DNA of 5,841 nt from Maribacter sp. (lineage in GTDB: Bacteria > Bacteroidota > Bacteroidia > Flavobacteriales > Flavobacteriaceae). Each line of letters begins with the position of its first letter. Position 1 is the first letter of the stretch. Below are positions 1 to 4,746 of the stretch, in pieces. Made by a program: the position numbers and the translations under genes. The DNA lies in the NCBI GenBank assembly GCA_003232155.1, contig QILY01000028.1, positions 1 through 5,841 of the forward strand, given 5' to 3'. The notes beneath the pieces were generated by a model. That model was not told the DNA's origin and searched no databases. It was given only the letters and a program-made list of their open reading frames with translations.

Positions 1-14
1 GTAGCTACGGCTAT

Positions 15-57
15 GCAATGATTTTTTGCCTTGGCCTAGCACAAAATCCACGATTGC
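15..57. repeat. Imperfect hairpin in the leader region at the left edge
   Basis: The 120 bases before the first gene hold no complete gene. Seen in sequence: GCAAT (15-19) pairs with ATTGC (53-57), GATTTT (20-25) with AAAATC (43-48), and TGC (27-29) with GCA (39-41). There is one T/C mismatch, a four-base bulge (49-52) and a 9-base loop. The window also opens with the palindrome GTAGCTAC (1-8). The minus strand is open from 81 to 1, with a possible ATG at 69, and the short peptide it would give (…FVLGQGKKSLHSRSY) is not one I recognise. The region may be an intergenic dispersed repeat, a leader structure, or the edge of a minus-strand gene cut off by the window. No convincing Bacteroidota promoter (TTTG, about 19 bases, TAnnTTTG) is seen before the transporter; TTTG at 76-79 has no good partner. 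Confidence 0.35.
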
Positions 58-120
58 CTTACCCAACATTTCAGCTTTGACTTAACACTAGGTAAACGGT
101 TTTTTTATGACCCACCAACT

Positions 121-1449
121 ATGACAAAAACAATAGCAATTAAAGGAAGCAAAAAATTACTCAACGCATGGGCTTTTTATGATTGGGCGAATTCGGTATA
201 CAGTTTGGTGATTTCTTCAGCGATCTTTCCTATTTTTTATGGAGCACTTTTCAGAACTGCAGGAATTGAAAAAATAACGGTTTTTGGTGGTGAAATTGCA
301 CGGGCACCATTGATTAGTTATGTCACTTCGGCAGCATTTGTTTTTATTGCTATTATTATTCCGCTACTATCTGGCATTGCTGATTATTTGGGCAACAAGA
401 AGATATTTATGAAATTCTTTTGTTACCTCGGCGGAATCTCATGTATTGGTCTCTATTGGTTTTCTTTGGATAATATTTATTTGGGATTGGTATGTTATTT
501 CTTCGGACTGGTTGGTTTTTGGGTCAGTTTCGCCATGAACAATTCGTATTTGCCCGATGTAGCTTTCCCAGAGCAACAAGATAAAGTCAGTGCCAAAGGT
601 TTCTCTATGGGCTATTTGGGAAGTGTAATTTTATTGTTGGTGAATTTGGCCATGGTCATGAAACCAGATTTTTTTGGAATAGAAACAGATGCTGATGGTG
701 CTGCAGAGATAAAAGCCATGAAATATTCTTTTTTAACAGTAGGCATTTGGTGGATTATTTTTGCCCAATATACTTTTTACCACCTACCTAAAGGTTATAA
801 AAAAGATGGGGAACGCAAAAATATTATTTTTAATGGCTTTAAAGAATTGAAGTTGGTATGGCATCAATTGGGTAATGAGGTAAAATTAAAGAGATACTTG
901 ATTGCGTTTTTTGTTTATAGTATGGCTGTACAGACCGTAATGCTTATTGCTACGTATTTTGGCGAGGAAGAAATAAATTGGGGAACAGATAATGAGCGAA
1001 CAACTGGTTTAATTGTAAGTATTTTGGTTATTCAAATTGTGGCCATATTGGGCGCTATAATTACAGCTATGGCATCTAAGACTTTTGGTAATATAAAAAC
1101 ACTGATTATAGTCAATTTACTTTGGGTGCTTATATGTATATATGCTTATTTTGTTATTACTCCGACAGGTTTTTATATTGCTGCAGGTTGTGTAGGTTTA
1201 GTTATGGGCGGTATACAAGCATTATCACGTTCTACCTATTCTAAGTTTATACCCGATACTACTGATACCACTTCCTTTTTTAGCTTTTACGATGTTGCTG
1301 AAAAAATAGGAATAGTTATCGGAACATTTATGTACGGTTTTATTGCTCAGCTTACAGGTAGCATGCGAAACGCTATTATCTTTTTAGGTCTTTTCTTTTT
1401 AATTGGCATGCTATTATTGACTAAAGTAAATAAAAAAGCCTCCTTATAA
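121..1449 (+). CDS. MFS transporter, UMF1 (Atg22-like) family
   Basis: This is a complete 442-residue inner-membrane transporter of the major facilitator superfamily, UMF1/Atg22-like branch. About 12 hydrophobic segments are visible, near residues 24-44, 64-86, 96-114, 119-139, 162-182, 203-220, 258-278, 295-317, 326-346, 350-368, 396-412 and 417-434. Family marks are the N-terminal AWAFYDWANSVYS (16-28), the GIADYLGNKK loop after the second segment (85-94), and the late GGIQALSRSTYSKFIP signature (363-378) followed by FFSFYDVAEKIG (386-397). The loop near 221-257 is basic and probably cytoplasmic. ATG 121 is the first start codon after the in-frame TAG at 37-39; ATG 107 is out of frame and stops at once. 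There is no Shine-Dalgarno sequence, as is usual in this phylum. The substrate cannot be read from the sequence; fungal Atg22 exports vacuolar amino acids, but that should not be transferred to this protein. It stands alone on its strand and is convergent with the sigma-factor cluster. Confidence 0.93.
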   Translation: MTKTIAIKGSKKLLNAWAFYDWANSVYSLVISSAIFPIFYGALFRTAGIEKITVFGGEIARAPLISYVTSAAFVFIAIIIPLLSGIADYLGNKKIFMKFFCYLGGISCIGLYWFSLDNIYLGLVCYFFGLVGFWVSFAMNNSYLPDVAFPEQQDKVSAKGFSMGYLGSVILLLVNLAMVMKPDFFGIETDADGAAEIKAMKYSFLTVGIWWIIFAQYTFYHLPKGYKKDGERKNIIFNGFKELKLVWHQLGNEVKLKRYLIAFFVYSMAVQTVMLIATYFGEEEINWGTDNERTTGLIVSILVIQIVAILGAIITAMASKTFGNIKTLIIVNLLWVLICIYAYFVITPTGFYIAAGCVGLVMGGIQALSRSTYSKFIPDTTDTTSFFSFYDVAEKIGIVIGTFMYGFIAQLTGSMRNAIIFLGLFFLIGMLLLTKVNKKASL

Positions 1450-1468
1450 AAAGAGGCTTAATTTTTTT
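1436..1468. terminator. Bidirectional intrinsic terminator between convergent genes
   Basis: AAGCCTC (1436-1442) pairs with GAGGCTT (1453-1459). The stem can extend by two A-T pairs across a C/A mismatch. It is followed on the + strand by a seven-T run (1462-1468). On the minus strand the same stem is followed by the complement of the A-run at 1432-1437, so it can also stop transcription of the head-GIN gene arriving from the right. The left arm lies inside the last codons of the transporter and its stop codon (1447-1449) is in the loop, so the hairpin doubles as coding sequence. Confidence 0.75.
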
Positions 1469-1524
1469 GATTTTCGAGAGTTTTTTTTGTTGAATCTAGA
1501 TAACTGACGTGATGAATAAACTCC

Positions 1525-2250
1525 CTATCCTTTAGAAATATCTCCTGAACCAGAGGTTTTGGTATCTACTTTTTGCGGATTGCCTCTATATCTTATATCT
1601 CCTGATCCAGATACTCGCGCTTTCAGCATTTTTTTAGCCGTAACTTTTATATCGGCAGAACCTGATACAGTTGCGTTAACATTATTAGCTTCAAGGGCAT
1701 AAGCTTTGACATCGCCACTACCAGATATAGTAACATCAAAACTATTGGTAGTACCACTTAAAGTAATATCGCCAGAACCGGACATAGAAACATCTACTGA
1801 ATCTGACTCAACATCCAATGTTATATCCCCTGATCCTGACATTGCAGTTTTAAAACTGTTTGTTTTAATAGTGGTCTTACCCACAATATCTCCAGACCCC
1901 GATAGAACTACTGAATTAATACTTTCTATAGGTACGGTAATTTTGATGCCATTTTCCCATGAAGAAGGTTTTAAGTTGATACCTTTTTCTACTTTTATGG
2001 TCAGTTTTCCATTTTTCACTTCTGTTTCGATATGTTCTAATAGGTTTGATTCGCCTTCTAAAGTAATTTTCCCTTCATTGCCAGCTACTAAGTCTACATC
2101 AAACCAACCAGCCAAACCTATAGCATCATAATCGCCTACGCTGCGTTCTACAGTCGTTATATTACCATTTCCTTTTACTTTTTTGCCCCATTGTGCTGAA
2201 CAAGAGGCGGTGAATAGGACTACTAAACTTAATGTGAATATTTTTTTCAT
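1525..2250 (-). CDS. Head-GIN domain (DUF2807) lipoprotein with seven SGSGD repeats
   Basis: A 241-residue exported protein. Residues 1-17 form a signal peptide (MKKIFTLSLVVLFTASC) with a lipobox-like end, so Cys17 is probably lipidated; cleavage after SAQ by signal peptidase I is the alternative. The mature protein begins with the head region KVKGNGNITTVERSVGDYDAI (26-45 or so), typical of DUF2807 (PF10988), followed by a repeat domain. SGSGD or SGSAD occurs at 117, 138, 157, 176, 196, 214 and 233, spaced 18-21 residues apart. Regular short strands ending in Gly/Ser/Asp turns suggest a beta-helix-like solenoid. The protein ends only a few residues after the last repeat. The start at 2250 is preferred because it gives a clean signal peptide; an in-frame ATG seven codons upstream (2271) overlaps the palindrome at 2270-2289 and would put extra residues before the signal sequence. 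This is the last gene of the sigma-factor cluster, 94 bases after its neighbour. Family members are described as putative surface or auto-transporter-like adhesins, but a biochemical role is not established. Confidence 0.9.
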   Translation of the reverse strand: MKKIFTLSLVVLFTASCSAQWGKKVKGNGNITTVERSVGDYDAIGLAGWFDVDLVAGNEGKITLEGESNLLEHIETEVKNGKLTIKVEKGINLKPSSWENGIKITVPIESINSVVLSGSGDIVGKTTIKTNSFKTAMSGSGDITLDVESDSVDVSMSGSGDITLSGTTNSFDVTISGSGDVKAYALEANNVNATVSGSADIKVTAKKMLKARVSGSGDIRYRGNPQKVDTKTSGSGDISKG

Positions 2251-2269
2251 GATAAATGATTTTAGTGTC

Positions 2270-2289
2270 ATTCCCGCCTTGGCGGGAAT
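2270..2289. repeat. Perfect 9-bp inverted repeat, REP-like (ATTCCC-N8-GGGAAT)
   Basis: ATTCCCGCC (2270-2278) and GGCGGGAAT (2281-2289) are perfect inverted arms around a TT, a GC-rich island in AT-rich surroundings. It lies in the 94-base gap before the head-GIN gene, 20 bases upstream of its ATG. Neither strand has a T-run after it, so it is not a standard terminator. GTCATTCCCGCC-type palindromes are a common dispersed intergenic repeat in bacteria, and the core fits the form of the neisserial dRS3 repeat (ATTCCC-N8-GGGAAT). That resemblance does not show common origin. In the transcript it would form a strong hairpin between two cistrons and could affect mRNA stability or the relative expression of the last gene. 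Confidence 0.7.
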
Positions 2290-2344
2290 CTGTTGTTTAT
2301 AACCCAGAAGTTAATTATTTTAAGGGTTTAATTTGATTAATGAT

Positions 2345-3436
2345 TTAATTTTTATAAAATGTTATTCTTCCGTAGTCACTCGTAATATAAACTGAGTTTC
2401 CACTATTTGCTGAACCATAATACCCTTTGTAATATTTGCTTGTATTTTTAACTTCGCTGATATTTATTTCAAAATCATCTTTTCCACTGACCCCTGCGTA
2501 TGAGGTTTTGATTTCAAAATTGAAATGGTATTCAGGATCGTACCCTACTTTTATTCCGGTATATTCACCACGTATTCTCAAATCACCTGCATCTGCGGCC
2601 ATTTTTGCAATTTTGACGGCTCCATAATCTGCAGTGATGTCAACATTGCCATGAACAGTACCTAGTTTAACGCTTATATAATCACTGTTGCCCAGAACGT
2701 TTTTAGCTTCCCCAATTTGAATGCTTCCATAATCTGTTGAAAAGTCAAGGTTATCCATTTTTTCTACTACAGAATTGGTATAATCGGCTTTGATGACCAA
2801 ATTCCCGGCTTTTTGTATAGTGAAACCAGAGTAATCTGCATTGATAGTACCGCTATTTATATACTCAATAGTTGATTTAGAGGAGTAATCAAAGTTCAAT
2901 TGATTGTTTCTTCCTCTTAATTCCCCAATTTCCAATCGACCGTAATCGCAATTTATTTTTGCATGGCCATCTACACGATCCAAAAGAATATTACCGTAAT
3001 CGTTACTCAGATCCACGCTGTTTTTTATGGGTAATTTTATAGTGTAATTGACCTGCATGTTCACATTGTTGTTTCTTGAGTTCCACCCCCAGCTACTTTT
3101 GTTGTTTCCAAAAATGGTTTTTGCAGAGACTTTATTGCTGCTGGCCTCAAAATCAACAGTGATTTGATCTAGTTTTTCCTGAACTTTTTCTTCATTGTTA
3201 CCATTGGTCTTAATGTGTACTTCAATCATTATTCGATTTTCGTTCCATGAAGTGATATTAAGGTTGCCATAGCTATTTTTTACTTTTAATAAGGCATCTG
3301 AGTTTACCGAAAATTCCTTTTTAATAGTCTTTTCTTTAGTATGCTTGCCTTTTAGTTTTCCATTATGGGCCGATAGGATCATTGGTACGGTTAAAAGTAG
3401 AACCGTCACGTATTTATATAATATAGTTGTTTTCAT
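2345..3436 (-). CDS. Exported DUF4097-like repeat protein (putative adhesin-type beta-helix)
   Basis: A 363-residue protein with a signal peptide at 1-23 (hydrophobic TVLLLTVPMILSA, likely cut before HNG); there is no cysteine at the cleavage site, so it is periplasmic or surface-exposed rather than a lipoprotein. After a basic stretch (27-40) comes a domain with KVKNSYGNLNITSW (51-64), the usual opening of DUF4097/putative-adhesin proteins (PF13349-like). An Asn-rich, low-complexity segment follows near 109-127. The rest is a ladder of Asp-Tyr-Gly type turns: Tyr at 147, 165, 184, 202, 219, 236, 253, 271, 292, 313 and a final DYG at 354, mostly 17-19 residues apart. This fits a right-handed beta-solenoid with a stacked Tyr column (inference). 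There is no sortase, SusC/D or type IX C-terminal signal that I can see. Its start overlaps the end of the upstream membrane-protein gene by 23 bases, implying co-transcription and possibly coupled translation. The function of the family is unknown. Confidence 0.88.
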   Translation of the reverse strand: MKTTILYKYVTVLLLTVPMILSAHNGKLKGKHTKEKTIKKEFSVNSDALLKVKNSYGNLNITSWNENRIMIEVHIKTNGNNEEKVQEKLDQITVDFEASSNKVSAKTIFGNNKSSWGWNSRNNNVNMQVNYTIKLPIKNSVDLSNDYGNILLDRVDGHAKINCDYGRLEIGELRGRNNQLNFDYSSKSTIEYINSGTINADYSGFTIQKAGNLVIKADYTNSVVEKMDNLDFSTDYGSIQIGEAKNVLGNSDYISVKLGTVHGNVDITADYGAVKIAKMAADAGDLRIRGEYTGIKVGYDPEYHFNFEIKTSYAGVSGKDDFEINISEVKNTSKYYKGYYGSANSGNSVYITSDYGRITFYKN

Positions 3437-3977
3437 TTGTATTGTTATTTATAGTTTTAATAGTTTCAATTTGATTAAGAACATCTTGTAAAAGACCTAT
3501 TCGTGTTTGAAAATTAGTAATCATAGCACTCAATATCAATTTGCTGTTACCGCCTTTCAAAAGGTCGTCTTCCAACATGCTGTAACTAGCTTCCAATTTT
3601 TTTAACTGAATCATTGTATCTGCAATGATTTGTTGGGTTTCTGGAGTGCTTTCGCTTTCCAATTGTTTCACTTGCTCTTCAATAAGGCTTGCAAAATAAT
3701 ATTGTGTGTTTGACACTTCAGGTGCTATTTCGGCAATTTGTTGATTAATGGTAGGGTTCGAATTGTAAATGCCAATGCCCACGGTAAAGAGAATGGCAAC
3801 TGATGCAACCAATGAAAGTGGTTTTAACCATGGGTTCTTTTTCTTTTGAATTGATACAAGCCCGTTGGCTTCATGTAATTTATCAAAGAACCGTTGTTTA
3901 TGACCTTCTTTTGGTGCTTCGATATCGAAAGTACCATGAAGGTTTTCAAACAGTTGATTTATTTTTTCTTTTTCCAT
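3414..3977 (-). CDS. Single-pass membrane protein, probable anti-sigma factor
   Basis: A 187-residue protein with one transmembrane segment (about 51-71, LKPLSLVASVAILFTVGIGIY). The N-terminal 50 residues carry APKEGHKQRFFDKL (21-34), a P-x-x-GH-x-x-RF-x-x-KL pattern common in the membrane proteins that follow ECF sigma genes in Flavobacteriia, then a basic KKKNPW stop before the membrane. By the positive-inside rule this part is cytoplasmic. Residues 72-187 are predicted periplasmic and largely helical and acidic, with a possible coiled coil near 95-140, and would be the sensing part. It has no cysteine, so it is not a zinc-type (ZAS) anti-sigma factor. An upstream in-frame TTG (4040) would add 21 residues overlapping the sigma gene; ATG 3977, two bases after the sigma stop, is preferred. 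The anti-sigma role is inferred from position and topology, not from a recognised catalytic or binding motif. I cannot assign the family with certainty. Confidence 0.8.
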   Translation of the reverse strand: MEKEKINQLFENLHGTFDIEAPKEGHKQRFFDKLHEANGLVSIQKKKNPWLKPLSLVASVAILFTVGIGIYNSNPTINQQIAEIAPEVSNTQYYFASLIEEQVKQLESESTPETQQIIADTMIQLKKLEASYSMLEDDLLKGGNSKLILSAMITNFQTRIGLLQDVLNQIETIKTINNNTNENNYII

Positions 3978-3979
3978 AA

Positions 3980-4531
3980 CTAAACAGTTGTCAACTTTTT
4001 TCTTAAACTTTCTTTTGCCCTTGAGATTGTTGTTCTGCAACTGGCATTACTTATATTCAGTATTGTACTTATTTCTTCATAATCATACCCTTCGATTAAA
4101 TGTAAGGTCAAAGAAACTCTGTAATTGTCTTTCAACAGGTTCATGGTTTCCATCACTTTTTGAGCCTTCAGTTCGGTATACACATGATCAGAAACAACTC
4201 CGTCATTATCTTCGACCTTATAGATTACATCATCCAGATCAACTTCGTTTTTCTTCTGTTGCTTTCTGTAATGATATATACTGTTGTTTATCACAATGCG
4301 TTTTAGCCAAGACCCGAAAGTTACCTCTCCTTTAAATGTGTGCAGTTTCGTAAACCCGTTTAAAAACGATTCTTGCATTACATCCTCGGCTTCCGCACTA
4401 TCTTTTACAATTCGCACAGCCGTATTGTACATGGCTTTGTAATAGCGGTTGTAAATTTCCAATTGTGCTGATGGTTTTCCTTCTAAACACAATTGTAATA
4501 AAGCGTCAGTATGTTCTTTTTTGTGGCTCAA
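3980..4531 (-). CDS. ECF-type RNA polymerase sigma-70 factor
   Basis: A 183-residue two-domain extracytoplasmic-function sigma factor. Sigma region 2 spans about 24-92, with AEDVMQESFLNGF (48-60, region 2.2, core RNA polymerase contact) and TFGSWLKRIVINNSIYHYRK (71-90, regions 2.3-2.4, promoter melting and -10 recognition). A short acidic linker (95-115) leads to region 4 (about 128-180), with EGYDYEEISTILNISNASCRTTISRAKESLRKKL providing the helix-turn-helix for the -35 element. The length is normal for the group, with no extra C-terminal sensor domain. The start is TTG at 4531: upstream to the in-frame stop (4565-4567) there is no ATG, GTG or other TTG, and the next Met (residue 34) lies inside region 2. 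It is first in a tight operon with a membrane protein in the anti-sigma position and two exported repeat proteins, so it probably responds to an envelope signal. It is divergent from lon. Confidence 0.93.
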   Translation of the reverse strand: MSHKKEHTDALLQLCLEGKPSAQLEIYNRYYKAMYNTAVRIVKDSAEAEDVMQESFLNGFTKLHTFKGEVTFGSWLKRIVINNSIYHYRKQQKKNEVDLDDVIYKVEDNDGVVSDHVYTELKAQKVMETMNLLKDNYRVSLTLHLIEGYDYEEISTILNISNASCRTTISRAKESLRKKLTTV

Positions 4532-4548
4532 AAAATGAATGGTTTGTT

Positions 4549-4580
4549 GTATAGATAAATCAATTTACAGATTGTTACAG
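4549..4580 (-). promoter_or_regulatory. Candidate autoregulated ECF promoter before the sigma gene
   Basis: Reading the minus strand, GTAAC (4578-4574) carries the AAC core common in -35 elements of ECF sigma factors. It is followed 18 bases later by TCTATAC (4555-4549) as a possible -10 element, leaving a short leader before the TTG start at 4531. The GTAAC lies in a direct repeat, CTGTAA-CAAT-CTGTAA (4580-4565), with a 10-base period of one helical turn. Autoregulation is usual for ECF operons, but the element is assigned by eye and no second copy is present in the window to support it. Confidence 0.4.
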
Positions 4581-4746
4581 TTTTTTCATAAAACTTTTAC
4601 TTTATTGGCATAAGAATTGCCTGAATAGAATGATAAAGAAATCAAAAAAACACCAAAACCCTTGATTTAAGGGCATAAATGGTATTCATTTATAATTTTA
4701 AAAAGATTTTCTGTTTTTTGAGTGACAGAATGACCGATATAGTACT
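4581..4746. other. Divergent intergenic region between the sigma gene and lon
   Basis: With the leader and promoter-like element at 4532-4580, this makes 215 bases between divergent starts. It is AT-rich, with no small ORF I would defend and no terminator. On the lon side, TAATTTTA (4693-4700) resembles the Bacteroidota -7 element TAnnTTTG, but no TTTG lies at the right distance upstream. A TTTTTTG run (4714-4720) with TATAGTAC (4738-4745) is another weak pair that would start transcription at or inside lon. A short direct repeat TGAC-agaa-TGAC (4723-4734) sits 13 bases before the lon ATG and could be an operator; no regulator can be named. Confidence 0.4.

Noticed and set aside
1525..1900. 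SGSGD-coding repeats as a DNA tandem repeat or CRISPR-like array
   Set aside because: The periodicity is at protein level; the intervening DNA differs between units, codons vary, and the repeats are coding.
1706..2131. 141-codon open frame on the + strand inside the head-GIN gene
   Set aside because: It is antisense to a well-supported repeat protein; its own Pro/Asp-rich repeats are simply the complement of the SGSGD codons, and it has no family resemblance.
2251..2271. Upstream ATG at 2271 for the head-GIN gene
   Set aside because: It would place seven extra residues before a complete lipoprotein-type signal peptide and its start codon falls in the palindromic repeat.
2436..2627. 63-codon open frame on the + strand opposite the DUF4097-like gene
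   Set aside because: It is short, antisense to the repeat ladder and without recognisable features.
3978..4040. Upstream TTG start at 4040 for the membrane protein
   Set aside because: It overlaps the end of the sigma gene by about 60 bases and adds a Lys-rich segment read out of frame from conserved sigma codons; ATG 3977 directly follows the sigma stop.
3988..4335. 115-codon open frame on the + strand opposite the sigma gene
   Set aside because: It is antisense to conserved sigma region 2 and region 4 sequence, with no recognisable domain and no promoter.
4730..4732. ATG at 4730 as the lon start
   Set aside because: It is in a different frame and reaches a stop within about 30 codons; the Lon frame begins at 4747.
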